Source of the DNA: Pseudomonas putida
GTDB lineage: Bacteria; Pseudomonadota; Gammaproteobacteria; Pseudomonadales; Pseudomonadaceae
Reading direction: 5' to 3'
NCBI RefSeq assembly: GCF_003228315.1
Contig: NZ_CP029693.1
Location: forward strand, 434,001-498,000
Length of the DNA stretch: 64,000 bases
Shown here: positions 32,750 through 42,782 of the stretch, in pieces
Numbering within the stretch: position 1 is the stretch's first letter
Layout: every line of letters starts with the position of its first letter
Made by a program: the position numbers and the translations under genes
The notes under the pieces: generated by a model
Told to the model about the DNA's origin: nothing
What the model saw: the letters and a program-made list of their open reading frames with translations, nothing else
Databases searched by the model: none

Positions 32750-35700
32750 TTCACCTCCAGGGTGCTCAGGCCGTTGCCCTGGCGTTGAACCTGAATCTGC
32801 ACCGGAATCCGTTCATGCATTTCCTGAACGTGGGAAATCACCGCGACCTTGCGCCCCTGTGCCTGCAAGCCATCGAGGGCGTCCATGGCCAATTGCAGGG
32901 AATCGGGGTCGAGGCTGCCGAAGCCCTCGTCGATGAACAGCGATTCGATCTTCAGCGTGCTCGAGGCCATCGAAGCCAGGCCCAGCGCAAGCGCCAGCGA
33001 CACCAGGAAAGTCTCGCCGCCGGAAAGCGAATGCACCGAACGCAGTTCGTCGCCCATCTCGGTGTCCATCACCAGCAGCCCGAGCATGCTGCCGCCGCGC
33101 TTGAGGCGATAGCGTCGCACCAGCTGGCGCAACTGCACGTTGGCGTGATGCACCAGCAGATCGAGGTTGTAGGCCTGGGCGATTTTGCGGAAGGTGTCGC
33201 CGGTGGCCGAGCCGATCAACGCATTGAGGCGCGCCCAGCGTTGATACTCGGCGTAAGCCTCGGCAATTTGCTGTGCCAGCGCCTGATTGGCGTTTTGTCG
33301 GCGCTGGTCCTCGGCCTGCTCGGCCCGCAGTTCGGCGCACGCCTGTTCGCTGACGACACACTGTTGCTGCATGTCGGTGAGGGCGGTCGCCAGTTGCTCG
33401 GCGTCCGGGTTGCCATTGTGTTGTGCCTGATGATCGAGCAGGCGCTTGTCGCGCTCCTGCAGCAGCACGCTGGCTTGTTCGATGGCTTTTTCGCTGTTCT
33501 GCAATCGCTGGCGTAGCTCGCTGACCTGGGTGTCATCGACTTGCAGCAAATCTTCGAGACCGACGTCATCCAGCTCCGGATGGCCGGCGCGCCACTCGGC
33601 AATTTTGCCGGCGAGTTCATGCACTTCGCCTTCCAGCGCTTGCAGGCGTTCTTGTCGGGCCTTGAGTTCGGCGGCGATTTGCACCCGTTGCGTGAGCACG
33701 TCCTGCAGTGCCTGGGCCGTCGTGGTCTCGGCGCTGCGAGCGGTCTCCACATCACGCTCCAGTTGCTGTTGCCATTGCTCGGCACTGGCGTGTTTCCCGA
33801 GCAACTGCGCAAGCGTGTTCTGGCTCGCTTGTTGTTGCTCGGCCTGGGCATTGAACTGCAGCTGCGCGGCCTGCAATTGCTGCTCGCGGACCTGTTGGCG
33901 ATCCTGTTCTTTTTCCAGGGTCTGCTGACGCTGCTGCTGTTCGGCCAACTCTTCTTTCTGTTGCTCAAGTTGTGCCAGGCGCTCGGTGATCTGCCGGTCG
34001 AGATGGATGAAGGTAGCGGCCGGCTCGCTGCGCAGTGCCTCCAGGGTTTGCGCCGGCAGCAGGCTGGCGAAGGCGCCGAGTTCTTCGTCCAGGCGCTTGC
34101 GGTCGTTGCTCAGTTCGCGTTGTTGATTGTCCAGGTGTTGCGCCGCTTGTTGATGTGCGGTTTCCGCCTGGCGCAATTGTTGGGTCAGCCGCGCCGCATC
34201 CTGTTGCAGGGTGAGCAGGGCGCTTTGCCGCTGCTCATCCTGCATGATGCTTTGAGTCAACTGGCTGGTTTGCCGGGCAAGCCAGGTATCGCGCTGGGCA
34301 GCGTCCTGATCCAGCAGCGCGGCGCTCGACGGATGCGCTTCAAGGCTCGGGGCCAGGGCCTGGCGCTGGGTCGCCAGGTGTTCCTGCTGTTGCAGCAGCT
34401 CCTTTTGCTGGGCGATCACGCCACTGACTTCGGCGCGCAGCTCGAGGAGTTTTTCCTTGAGTTGATCGACGGCTTTCTGCGCGTTGGCCTGTTCGCTTTC
34501 GTCAAAGCGGCCGAGGCTTTGCAACAACGCTTCGGGTTGATGGTACGGATGTTCGTTGCTGCCGCAGACCGGGCACGGCTGATCGTCCTGCAACTGCGCA
34601 CGCAGTTCCTCGACACTGGCACTGCGCGCCAGGCGCTGGCGTTCCAGCAGTTCGCGGGTGACGTTGAGGGTCTGTTCGGCGACGCTCAATTCGGCCTTGG
34701 TCTTGACCCCGTCCTGAGTCAGGTGTTCGCGCTCCTGCTGGGCGGTGAGCAGGCGCTGTTGCAGCTCGGCATCGCGCTTGTCCAGTTCCTGCTGGCTGGC
34801 CCGCAGGCGGGTCAGGTCTTCGATGGCCCGCAGTTGTTTGCGGTTGTCCTGCAACAGCGTGCCGAGAATGCCGATCTGCTCGGCAACGGCGTCCGGTTCG
34901 GCATCCGCTTCCTTGTACAGCACTTCCAGCTGCTGCTTCTGCGCGGTGAGGGCCTGCGCGGCAGCCGTGGCGTTTTGTTCGAGGCTGCCCAATTCCGCTT
35001 GGCCCTGATCCAGGCGATTGCCGATCAACATCAACTGTTGCAGGCGATCGCGGTAGGCACTCCAGGCATCGCTCAACGGGGCCAGATGGGTACTTCGTTC
35101 CAGCTCGGCGGCGATGCGTTGCAGGTGCTCGGCGACCTGGGTTTGCCGCTCCTGCAGGAGTTGAATGGCGCTTTGGCCCTGGGTGCAGGCCTGCTCGGCG
35201 TTGTGCCGGGTTTCAGCGCTCAGGGCAGTGTCTTTGGCCAGGCGGGCGAGGGTGCTTTGTTGTTCAAAGGCCTGACGCAGCAAGGGGGCGCTGTCGGTTT
35301 GTCGCAGCTGCGCTTCGCTCAGCGCGGTTCGGCTGGCGCTGAGTTGTTGCTCGAGTTGCGTCTGGCGTTCGCCGAGTTCCCCGTGCTGTGCGGTATGTTG
35401 GGCAATCTGTGCCGCCAGGGGTGTCAGTAGCGCATCGATCTGCGCCTTGCGGGCGAACTGGTGGCGTTGCGGTGCCAATTGCTCCAGACGTGTCAGTTTC
35501 AGGCGTTCGCCATCCAGGCTTTGCCAGTGTGTCCGGGCCGATTGCAGTTGCTCACTGGCGCTGTGTTGCGCGTCCTGCAGTTCACGCAACGCCTTGAGCC
35601 AGGTGTGCTGCAACTCCAGCTGTTTGAGCTGTGCCTGCTGCACTTTCAGTTGCTGTTGGGCGTTATTGAAGCGCTCGTCCAGTTCCGCGCGGGCTTCGGG

Positions 35701-36387
35701 CGCCAGTGGCGTGACACCACTGGCTTGATCCTGCAGCAACTTGTGGGCTTCGCGGGCTTCCTTGGTCTTGTCGAAGGCCCGACGTCCCAAGCGGGTGTAC
35801 AACGCCGTATCGGTGAGCTTTTCCAACAGCTCGCTGCGGTCGTTGTCGTCGGCCTTTAGAAAAGCGCTGAACTCGCTTTGCGCCAGCAGCACGGCGCGGG
35901 TGAACTGTTCGAAATTCAGGCCCAGTACCGCTTCGATCCGGTTTTTGAATTCAGTCTTCTGACTGGCCAGCAGCTGATCCTGCTCGATGTCGCGCAGGCT
36001 CTGGCGACTGGCCTGCAATCTGCCGGCGGCCTTGTCACGGGCACGGTTGGCTTCCCAACGCGCGCGATAGCGGCGCCCGTCGATGCCGACAAAATCCACT
36101 TCCGCATAACCGTCCCCGGTGCCACGGCGCAGCAGCGTACGCGGGTCGCCGGTGTTGATCTCGCCATCGACATCCGGCGCCTTGGCCGAGGCCTGAACGT
36201 TGTTGAGGCGCGGCACGGTGCCGAACAGCGCGAGGCACAAGGCATCGAGCAAGGTGCTTTTACCCGCGCCGGTGGGACCGGTGATGGCGAACAGACCGGC
36301 GCTGGCCAGCGGTTCGGCTGTGAAGTCGATCTCGAAGGGGCCGGCCAGCGACGCGAGGTTCTTCAGGCGAATGGCGAGGATCTTCAT
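32746..36387 (-). CDS. sbcC: Nuclease SbcCD subunit C (SMC-like ATPase)
   Basis: A 1213-residue Rad50-like ATPase. Walker A is GPTGAGKSTLLDALC near the N-terminus. Two long coiled-coil arms, rich in Gln, Leu and Glu, flank a zinc hook CPVCGSNEHPY at about residue 600. The ABC signature is LSGGETFLVSLALALGLASM and the C-terminal Walker B is SLFIDEGFGSLDPDSL. With SbcD it opens and cuts DNA hairpins and blocked ends. It overlaps sbcD by four bases (ATGA). The length is longer than E. coli SbcC (about 1050), mostly in the coiled coil. Confidence 0.96.
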   Translation of the reverse strand: MKILAIRLKNLASLAGPFEIDFTAEPLASAGLFAITGPTGAGKSTLLDALCLALFGTVPRLNNVQASAKAPDVDGEINTGDPRTLLRRGTGDGYAEVDFVGIDGRRYRARWEANRARDKAAGRLQASRQSLRDIEQDQLLASQKTEFKNRIEAVLGLNFEQFTRAVLLAQSEFSAFLKADDNDRSELLEKLTDTALYTRLGRRAFDKTKEAREAHKLLQDQASGVTPLAPEARAELDERFNNAQQQLKVQQAQLKQLELQHTWLKALRELQDAQHSASEQLQSARTHWQSLDGERLKLTRLEQLAPQRHQFARKAQIDALLTPLAAQIAQHTAQHGELGERQTQLEQQLSASRTALSEAQLRQTDSAPLLRQAFEQQSTLARLAKDTALSAETRHNAEQACTQGQSAIQLLQERQTQVAEHLQRIAAELERSTHLAPLSDAWSAYRDRLQQLMLIGNRLDQGQAELGSLEQNATAAAQALTAQKQQLEVLYKEADAEPDAVAEQIGILGTLLQDNRKQLRAIEDLTRLRASQQELDKRDAELQQRLLTAQQEREHLTQDGVKTKAELSVAEQTLNVTRELLERQRLARSASVEELRAQLQDDQPCPVCGSNEHPYHQPEALLQSLGRFDESEQANAQKAVDQLKEKLLELRAEVSGVIAQQKELLQQQEHLATQRQALAPSLEAHPSSAALLDQDAAQRDTWLARQTSQLTQSIMQDEQRQSALLTLQQDAARLTQQLRQAETAHQQAAQHLDNQQRELSNDRKRLDEELGAFASLLPAQTLEALRSEPAATFIHLDRQITERLAQLEQQKEELAEQQQRQQTLEKEQDRQQVREQQLQAAQLQFNAQAEQQQASQNTLAQLLGKHASAEQWQQQLERDVETARSAETTTAQALQDVLTQRVQIAAELKARQERLQALEGEVHELAGKIAEWRAGHPELDDVGLEDLLQVDDTQVSELRQRLQNSEKAIEQASVLLQERDKRLLDHQAQHNGNPDAEQLATALTDMQQQCVVSEQACAELRAEQAEDQRRQNANQALAQQIAEAYAEYQRWARLNALIGSATGDTFRKIAQAYNLDLLVHHANVQLRQLVRRYRLKRGGSMLGLLVMDTEMGDELRSVHSLSGGETFLVSLALALGLASMASSTLKIESLFIDEGFGSLDPDSLQLAMDALDGLQAQGRKVAVISHVQEMHERIPVQIQVQRQGNGLSTLEVK

Positions 36388-37628
36388 GGCTGTTCGCTCT
36401 CCATCTGCACATCCTGCAGCAGTTCGGCAAAGTCCCTGAGGGTTTGCTCGTCGACCTCGCTGCCGTAGTTGTCCTGCCAGGCGCGGCTGAACAGTTCCTG
36501 GGGCGTGAGCTGGTCAAGTTCGATCAGCGTGGCGCCGTCCTCGGCGCCGTCACGGCTGCCGTTGCCGGCGTATTCGGCGGCGATGCGCACTAGGCGCACG
36601 GCCTTGCCTTGCAGGGCGGTTTCGACTTGATTGCGCAGGTCCGGTTGCGGTTCATCGAGGCGTACACGTACCTCCAGCCAGGGTTGGCGCTGGTAGTCGG
36701 CCAGCAGGTCGATGATCGGAAGGTCGGCCAGTTGCAGCAGGATTTCCGCCAACGGCGCCGGGCCGATGCGATGCAGATTCACGGCGCGGGGAATCAGTTT
36801 GGGTTCGACGCTGACCAGTTTTTCGCCGGCGAGGGTGATGTCGAGAATCTGGTGCTTGTAGCCGATTTCCGAGAATGACAGTGGAATTGGCGAGCCGCTA
36901 TAGCGAATCCGCTCTTCACCGTTGACCTTCTGCGGCTTGTGCAAATGACCCAGGGCGACATAACTGATGTTCGGTCCGAACAGGCTGGCGGGCAGGGCTT
37001 CGGCATTGCCGATGATTAGGCTGCGCTCCGAATCTTCCGAGACCGAGCCGCCGGCCATGTGGGCGTGGCTGATGGCGATCAATGCCTGGCCTTTCTTGCG
37101 CTTGGCATTGGCCGCCTCGATCAACCAATCGTGAACCTGGCCAATGCCGCGCAGATAGTTGTCGCCCAAGTGCGCGCCGGTGACTTCGGCGGGACGCAGG
37201 AATGGCAGCGCCAGGCACCAGGCGGCGACTTTGCCTTTGGCATCCGGTAGCGGAAGCAGCAGGCGCTCGGCATCCAGTTGCCCGTCATCCAGCCACAGCA
37301 CACGGCCCAATGCATGGGTACGCAATCGGCGCATCAGTGGCGCGGGCAACTCGATGCGTGATCCGGAATCGTGGTTGCCGGCGATCATCACGATGGTCAG
37401 CTTCGGCTGCTGTTCGTGGGCACTGACGATGAAGTCGTAGAGGCGTTCCTGGGCTTTGACCGGGGGATTGACCGTGTCAAAGATATCGCCGGCGATCAGC
37501 AGTACATCCGGCTGATCCAGCTTGAGCTGACGCAGCAGCCACTCAAGAAAACAGCCGTGCTCGAAATCGCGATCCTGGCCGTGCAGGTTCTGCCCGAGGT
37601 GCCAGTCGGAGGTGTGGAACAGACGCAA
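36384..37628 (-). CDS. sbcD: Nuclease SbcCD subunit D (Mre11-like phosphoesterase)
   Basis: A 414-residue metallophosphoesterase with HTSDWHLGQ, GDIFDTVNPP, AGNHDSGSR, SHAHMAGG and GHLHKPQ in order, the Mre11/SbcD motifs. The start is taken as the TTG at 37628 (LRLFHTSDWHLGQ) because GGAG lies seven bases upstream and SbcD proteins begin there; no ATG is suitably placed. A C-terminal segment after about residue 270 binds SbcC. Gene order sbcD-sbcC-GST on the minus strand, with overlaps, indicates one operon. Confidence 0.94.
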   Translation of the reverse strand: MRLFHTSDWHLGQNLHGQDRDFEHGCFLEWLLRQLKLDQPDVLLIAGDIFDTVNPPVKAQERLYDFIVSAHEQQPKLTIVMIAGNHDSGSRIELPAPLMRRLRTHALGRVLWLDDGQLDAERLLLPLPDAKGKVAAWCLALPFLRPAEVTGAHLGDNYLRGIGQVHDWLIEAANAKRKKGQALIAISHAHMAGGSVSEDSERSLIIGNAEALPASLFGPNISYVALGHLHKPQKVNGEERIRYSGSPIPLSFSEIGYKHQILDITLAGEKLVSVEPKLIPRAVNLHRIGPAPLAEILLQLADLPIIDLLADYQRQPWLEVRVRLDEPQPDLRNQVETALQGKAVRLVRIAAEYAGNGSRDGAEDGATLIELDQLTPQELFSRAWQDNYGSEVDEQTLRDFAELLQDVQMESEQP

Positions 37629-37761
37629 GGCGAACTCCGTGGGAAAAAGGTGATGGCCACGTGGGAAAAGAGGGTGGCTAAAGGAGGGGGAGTTTACTGG
37701 CAAAAAAACCGATTGTGCGATGGATATGACCGCGGTGCTTGTGTGGGCAATGCCGAGCTTC

Positions 37762-37829
37762 TGTAGGAGCAAGGCTTGCCCGCGATGGCGTCCGTGAGAT
37801 CGCTATCGCGGGCAAGCCTTGCTCCTACA
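37762..37829. repeat. REPIN, GCAAGGCTTGCCCGCG type
   Basis: Inverted arms 37762-37785 and 37806-37829 with a short loop. It lies between batD (3' end at 37843) and sbcD (start at 37628), both on the minus strand, so it would sit at the end of the Bat operon transcript. Confidence 0.92.
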
Positions 37830-37842
37830 GAAAGCGGTTCAA

Positions 37843-39483
37843 TTATTTGGGATAAAGCGGCGGCAGTCCGCTTTCACCCGCCGCATCCTGCACCCGCTCG
37901 GCCACCGGAATGGTGCGAATCACTCGCCACAGCTCTTCGCCTTGCCAGTGCTGGCCGGCTTCGCTGTACAGCGCGCCATTCAAGCCGTCCAGCGCGTCGG
38001 ACAGCGGCACGAAGCGGGCGGCCATGTCGGCCAGGGTTTCTGGCTGCTGTCGGGCCCAGGCGTCGAGGGCCTGGCGGGTGGCGTGGGGGTCGTTGGCCTG
38101 GCAGGCACGCTTGAGTTCATCGAGTACGGTGCGCGGGCTCGGGCCGGCTTGCGCGGCCCGCAAGACCGCCGGTTGCGAGCGGGCGCGCCACCACAGGCCG
38201 AAGCCGAGCAGGGTGGTGCAGGCCAGGAACAGGCTGCTGAGTTTCCAGCGCCACAGGCTTTCGTTTTCGGCTGCCGCGTTGATCGGGGAGGTGCTGGCCG
38301 GGGTATCGATCATCAGGCTCGGATTGGCAGCCACTTGCAGGCTTCTGGCGGGCAGGCTGCTGTGCTCCAGATGGTCCTCGAAGGTGTTCCACCAGACCAC
38401 ATCCACGGAGGGCAACTCGATGGATCCGCTGCGTGACGGCACCAGGGCTTCACGGTCTTCGCGGCTGCCGATCAGGCCCCTGTCACTGTTCTGGTTGCCC
38501 AGTACCGGTTGATCGGGATAACGGCGCAAGCCGTTGACGTCGGTGCCGGGCAGCGGTGGCAGTTGCGAACTGGCCAGGCCTTCGGCCTTCACCGTCAGGC
38601 TGCGGGTCAGCGAGTCGCCCACCTGAACGTGCTCGGGTTCCGGGTTCCAGCTCTCGCTGAGCGTGAGGCTGCGCGCCGGCAACCAGGGCAGGTCGGCAGG
38701 GTAGGTGATGGGCTTGGCCTTGACCGTCAGCAGCAGCTCGCCGGAACTCACGCGCATCAGCTTGCCGGACTTCGGCGACTGCGCTGTGGAGTCCGCGGTG
38801 GGTTGCGCATCCACCAGCGCCGCGTTGAACACCTGTCCCGGAATGATCAATTCACCGCTGTGCTGCGGATAGATCGCGTAGCGCATTTCAATCACGCCGT
38901 GGCGAACGCCGTTGATGTCTTTTTCGTAGGTGCGCGACTCGCCCAACTGTTCGATGCGCGCGTCGGGAATCTGCAACGGTGGCAGGCTGCTGTCATCGTA
39001 CAGCGACACCGAATGGTAAATGCGCAAGGTCAGGATGGCCTGGGCCTGCACGTACACGCTGGTTTGATCGAGGCTGGCGTCGATGAACACCGGGGCCAGT
39101 TTGTTGGTATTTTCCTGGGCTTCGCTCTCGACCACCTGCACGGTGATCGGCTGGCTCTGGATCTCGCCCAGTTTCAGTGCCGGGATGACCACCGTGCCGT
39201 TCTGCCGAGGCAACAGGGTCACGATCCAGCGCGTGGTGGCGCGGTTGTCGCCGTTGAGGGTGTTCAACTGGTTGACCTGGCGGGTGCCCCGCACTTCGAA
39301 CAAGGGTTCCAGCGGCGTCAGGTCCGGTTTGCCGAACTGCGTGACATCGTTGGACTCCAGGGTCAGTTCCACCGTTTCACCGGAGCTCAAGCGCGTGCGA
39401 TCGACACTGGCGACAAGCTCGGCGGCCTGGGCCTGAGTGGCGCAATACAGCGAGGCGAACATGAAAGCGGTGAAGCGGGTCAT
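37843..39483 (-). CDS. batD: BatD family protein
   Basis: A 546-residue envelope protein: a signal peptide (FTAFMFASLYCATQAQA), several immunoglobulin-like beta domains (VASVDRTRLSSGETVELTLE and onwards, typical BatD opening), a membrane helix near residue 405-425 (LSSLFLACTTLLGFGLWW) and a cytosolic helical tail. BatD occurs at the end of MoxR/vWA operons; in Bacteroides and others Bat proteins affect aerotolerance and stress resistance. It is the last gene of the operon, overlapping batB by four bases. Confidence 0.88.
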   Translation of the reverse strand: MTRFTAFMFASLYCATQAQAAELVASVDRTRLSSGETVELTLESNDVTQFGKPDLTPLEPLFEVRGTRQVNQLNTLNGDNRATTRWIVTLLPRQNGTVVIPALKLGEIQSQPITVQVVESEAQENTNKLAPVFIDASLDQTSVYVQAQAILTLRIYHSVSLYDDSSLPPLQIPDARIEQLGESRTYEKDINGVRHGVIEMRYAIYPQHSGELIIPGQVFNAALVDAQPTADSTAQSPKSGKLMRVSSGELLLTVKAKPITYPADLPWLPARSLTLSESWNPEPEHVQVGDSLTRSLTVKAEGLASSQLPPLPGTDVNGLRRYPDQPVLGNQNSDRGLIGSREDREALVPSRSGSIELPSVDVVWWNTFEDHLEHSSLPARSLQVAANPSLMIDTPASTSPINAAAENESLWRWKLSSLFLACTTLLGFGLWWRARSQPAVLRAAQAGPSPRTVLDELKRACQANDPHATRQALDAWARQQPETLADMAARFVPLSDALDGLNGALYSEAGQHWQGEELWRVIRTIPVAERVQDAAGESGLPPLYPK

Positions 39484-41219
39484 CGAATTTTTCCCTGATC
39501 CTGATGTTGTTGCTGTTCGTACCAGAATTTGCGTCTGAGCAATTCTCCCGGATCATCCGGGATCTGCCGCAACCATTGCTCCAGCGCCTGCTGCTGTTCG
39601 CCTTCGATGCTGTCGCTGGCCGGACGCATGGGCGGCGTGGTGTGTTGCTCGTCACCCAATTCGCTGCCGGGTACTTCATTGGCTCCGGGTTTTGGCGGGG
39701 TTTCGGAGGACTGTTCGGCTTCGCTGCTCGCCTGCTGCTCGGTGCTGCCGGGTTCCCCCGGACCTTGCTGCTGTGTGGCGGCTCCGGGCGGCGGTTCCTG
39801 TTCGGAAGCCTGGGATTGTTCGCTGTCGGACTTGTCCGCTTCATCGGCGGGTGGATTGGCTTTCTGCTTGAGCAGATTCTCCACCAGTGCCTTGTTGGTC
39901 TGCGCCGGGCGCAGGTCCGGTTGACGTTCCAGTGCCTGTTCGTAGGCGTCCAGTGCGGCTTCCAATTCGCCACTTTTGGCCAAGGCGTTGCCTCGATTGT
40001 AGTGGGCGTTGGCATCGTTGCCTTCGGCGAACCGCTGGGCGGCGGCGCTGTAGTCACCGGCCTCGTACAGGGCCACCCCTTGCCATTGATGATTTTCGAA
40101 GTGCTGCGCCGCTTCGGCCGGGCGCTTCTGCTTGAGCAGGTGCAGGCCGCGCTGGTCGGGGCGCAGCCACAGGTCCTGAAAATCGAAAGCATGGCTGGGC
40201 TGCGGCATAGCCAGCAGCAACGGCAGACAGAGCAGCCAGCCACGGCGCCCGGCGCAGGCCGCCAGGAACAACAGCGGCAGCAGCAGCCAGTAACCCTGAT
40301 CGGCCCAACTGTCCAGACGCAGGGTCTGGCCGTCGTTGCGCAGGTTGCGCGGACCATCGAGCAGGCCAAGGCCGCGCAGGTCGGCATCACTCAGGCGCGC
40401 GTGGCGATAGCGTCCGTCCAGGTCATTGACGAAGGTTTTCAGGCCTGGCTCGTCCAGATGCGGCACCAGAATCGCTCCCTGTTCGTCCTTGAGGAAGCTA
40501 CCGTCTTCCTGGGTGATCGGCGTGCCCTCGGCAGTGCCGATGCCGATCATCAGCAACTGGGTGGATTTGCCGCTCAAGGCCTGGCGGATGCCCTGGCGCT
40601 CAAGTTCCGACAGCGACGAGCCGATCAGCAGGATCCGACCATCGCCCAGGCCGGCTTGCTCCAGCAGGTTCAGGGCTTTGATCACCGCCAGATCGGCGCG
40701 GTGGCCGGCTTCGGGCATCAATGATGGCTTGAGCGCGTCCAGCAGGTTGCGGCTGGTAGACAGGTCGTCCGACAGCGGCACCAGGGTGTGGGCACTGCCG
40801 GCGTAGACGACGATGGCGGTCTGCGCGTCGCTGCGAACCTGCAGCAGGTCCAGAAGCTTGCGCCGGGCCTGTTCCAGGCGATTGGGCGGTACGTCGGTGG
40901 CGAGCATTTCCGGGGTCAGTTCAACGATGGCCACCAGCGGGTCGGCGGGTTTCTGGCTCTGTTGCTCGACGCGCTCCCAACTCGGCCCCAACAGCGCAAG
41001 GACAGTCAGCAGCCACGCCACGCCCAGCGCAATCCACGGCAGTTTGCTGCCACGGCCGCTTCCACCGCTGAGCAGCACGCCGTGAAAGGCCGGTGGCAGG
41101 ATCATCTGCCAGCGCCCGGCGCGTTTCTGCCGATGCCAGAGTTGCCACAGCAACCAGCCGAGCAGTGGCAACAACAGCAGCCACCAGGGGCGGAACCAGT
41201 AGGGCCAGATCGCGCTCAT
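39480..41219 (-). CDS. batB: vWA and TPR protein (BatB/BatC-like fusion)
   Basis: A 579-residue membrane protein. Two N-terminal helices (WWLLLLPLLGWLLWQL, LPWIALGVAWLLTVLALL) precede a vWA domain. The metal-ion motif, normally DxSxS, is here VELTPEM (about residue 98), so metal binding may be lost. A third hydrophobic segment (LLLPLLFLAACAG) is followed by TPR units (EAAQHFENHQWQGVALYEAG, NAHYNRGNALAKSGELEAAL) and a long Gln/Ser/Pro/Glu-rich tail. It thus joins the parts called BatB and BatC elsewhere. Confidence 0.87.
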   Translation of the reverse strand: MSAIWPYWFRPWWLLLLPLLGWLLWQLWHRQKRAGRWQMILPPAFHGVLLSGGSGRGSKLPWIALGVAWLLTVLALLGPSWERVEQQSQKPADPLVAIVELTPEMLATDVPPNRLEQARRKLLDLLQVRSDAQTAIVVYAGSAHTLVPLSDDLSTSRNLLDALKPSLMPEAGHRADLAVIKALNLLEQAGLGDGRILLIGSSLSELERQGIRQALSGKSTQLLMIGIGTAEGTPITQEDGSFLKDEQGAILVPHLDEPGLKTFVNDLDGRYRHARLSDADLRGLGLLDGPRNLRNDGQTLRLDSWADQGYWLLLPLLFLAACAGRRGWLLCLPLLLAMPQPSHAFDFQDLWLRPDQRGLHLLKQKRPAEAAQHFENHQWQGVALYEAGDYSAAAQRFAEGNDANAHYNRGNALAKSGELEAALDAYEQALERQPDLRPAQTNKALVENLLKQKANPPADEADKSDSEQSQASEQEPPPGAATQQQGPGEPGSTEQQASSEAEQSSETPPKPGANEVPGSELGDEQHTTPPMRPASDSIEGEQQQALEQWLRQIPDDPGELLRRKFWYEQQQHQDQGKIR

Positions 41220-42295
41220 CGGCGTCTCCGCAGGCGCAGGCGCTTGAGCCGCTGGCGCCAGTCAGGCAGTTGCGTTTGCAAAAACAGATCCTTGGTAAAC
41301 AGGCGTTGCAGCGGGTTATCCGGCCACAGCTCGCGGGCCACCAGCAACATGCTCAATATCAGCGCCATCGCCAGTGGCCACTGATACAGCGCCTGGGCCG
41401 GGCGAGCCTGGGTCGGTTGCTGCGTCACCGGTTCGAGCTGGTCGAGGGTGTCTTTGATCGCTTGCAGTTCCTGGCCGTCGCGGGCACGGAAGTACTGGCC
41501 ACCCGTGGCCTCGGCGATGGCCTTGAGGGATGGCTCGTCAAGATCCAGGCTCGGATTGACGCCGAGGAATCCCAGCGTACCGCTTTGCTCCGGGTCGGCA
41601 CCGATACCGATCGGGTAGATTTTCACCCCCTCCCTGGCTGCCAGGCGCGCGGCGGTGAGCGGGTCGATTTCCCCGCCATTGTTGGCGCCGTCGGTGACCA
41701 GGATCAGCACGCGGCTCTGGGCCGGACGCAGTCTCAGGCGTTTGAGGGCCAGGCCGATGGCATCACCGATGGCGGTGTTCTTGCCGGCGATGCCGATGCG
41801 TGCCTCGTCGAGCCAGACCCGCACGGTGTGGCGGTCGAAGGTCAGCGGTGCCTGCAGGTAGGCCTGGCTGCCGAACAGGATCAGGCCGACCCGGTCGCCA
41901 TCGCGGTGTTCGAGGAAATCGCCGAGCAGATGCTGGACCAGTGCCAGACGGCTGACGTCCTCGTCCTGCCACTGCATGTCGGGGTAATCCATGGAGCCGG
42001 ATACGTCCACCGCCACCAGCAGGTCCCGCCCACTGGCGGCAATCGGCAAAGGCTCGCCGAGCCATTGCGGACGCGCGGCGGCGGTCAGCAGCATCAACCA
42101 CAACAGCATGAACGGTGCCTGTTGCCGCCAGGCCGGCAGGTTGGCCCGGGCGCGACGCCGGGCCAGGCCTTCGAGATCACTGAGGAAGCTGACTTTGAGC
42201 GCCGGTTCGCCGCTGTCGGCCACCGGCAGCGCGATGCGCATCAGCCACGGCAAGGGCAGCAGGACGAAGATCCACGGCCAGGCGAACTCAAACAT
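41216..42295 (-). CDS. batA: vWA domain membrane protein (BatA-like)
   Basis: A 359-residue protein with an N-terminal helix (FAWPWIFVLLPLPWLMRIAL), a second near residue 60-75, a von Willebrand A domain with intact MIDAS (LLVAVDVSGSMDYPDM, and later TDGANNGG), and a C-terminal helix (WPLAMALILSMLLVAREL). The vWA domain faces the periplasm or cytosol and probably binds partner proteins in a metal-dependent way. Overlaps its neighbours in the MoxR operon by 4-8 bases. Confidence 0.88.
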   Translation of the reverse strand: MFEFAWPWIFVLLPLPWLMRIALPVADSGEPALKVSFLSDLEGLARRRARANLPAWRQQAPFMLLWLMLLTAAARPQWLGEPLPIAASGRDLLVAVDVSGSMDYPDMQWQDEDVSRLALVQHLLGDFLEHRDGDRVGLILFGSQAYLQAPLTFDRHTVRVWLDEARIGIAGKNTAIGDAIGLALKRLRLRPAQSRVLILVTDGANNGGEIDPLTAARLAAREGVKIYPIGIGADPEQSGTLGFLGVNPSLDLDEPSLKAIAEATGGQYFRARDGQELQAIKDTLDQLEPVTQQPTQARPAQALYQWPLAMALILSMLLVARELWPDNPLQRLFTKDLFLQTQLPDWRQRLKRLRLRRRR

Positions 42296-42782
42296 GTTTG
42301 CGAATCCAGGTGTCGACGGCCTGGGTCAGGCCGGCGATGGCCTTGTCGTCGAGTTTGCATTCGGGTTTGTAGGCACCTTCGACCAGCACCATCCAGCGGG
42401 TCAGGCCGGCAGCCGGGCAGCGGTTGTCGAGGAAAGCCAGCCATTTGCGCCCGTTGAGGGTATGGCTCTGGCTGTGGGGGTAATGGTTGCGGCACAGACG
42501 CTTGAGCAGGCCGTTGAGTTGTTGTAGCCAGGCCCCGGCGGGGGCACCGTCGTAGGGCTTGGGCATCAGTGCCAGCTCTGCCAGGGCCGCGATGCGTGCC
42601 GGGTCCAGCGGCTGTTCGGCGCGCACCACAGGCTTTTTCTGCGGGATGAAACGCCGCAACTTCCACACGGCAAAGCCGATGGCGGGCAGCAGTAATAGCA
42701 ACAACCACCAGCCCGGTGCCGGCGGCCAGAAGCCAATCGGTGGCGGGGAGATCAGGGGTTGCAATTGTTCCAGCCCGTTCAT
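42288..42782 (-). CDS. DUF4381 family membrane protein
   Basis: A 164-residue protein with a single helix near the N-terminus (APGWWLLLLLLPAIGFAVWK) and a soluble basic-to-neutral domain (WLQQLNGLLKRLCRNHYPHS, GRKWLAFLDNRCPAAGL). DUF4381 proteins sit between DUF58 and vWA genes in MoxR operons; function unknown. Start and stop overlap the DUF58 and batA genes. Confidence 0.86.
   Translation of the reverse strand: MNGLEQLQPLISPPPIGFWPPAPGWWLLLLLLPAIGFAVWKLRRFIPQKKPVVRAEQPLDPARIAALAELALMPKPYDGAPAGAWLQQLNGLLKRLCRNHYPHSQSHTLNGRKWLAFLDNRCPAAGLTRWMVLVEGAYKPECKLDDKAIAGLTQAVDTWIRKHV

Noticed and set aside
33541..35430. Long plus-strand frame inside sbcC
   Set aside because: Leu/Gln-rich reverse reading of the coiled coil; sbcC is intact with all ATPase motifs.
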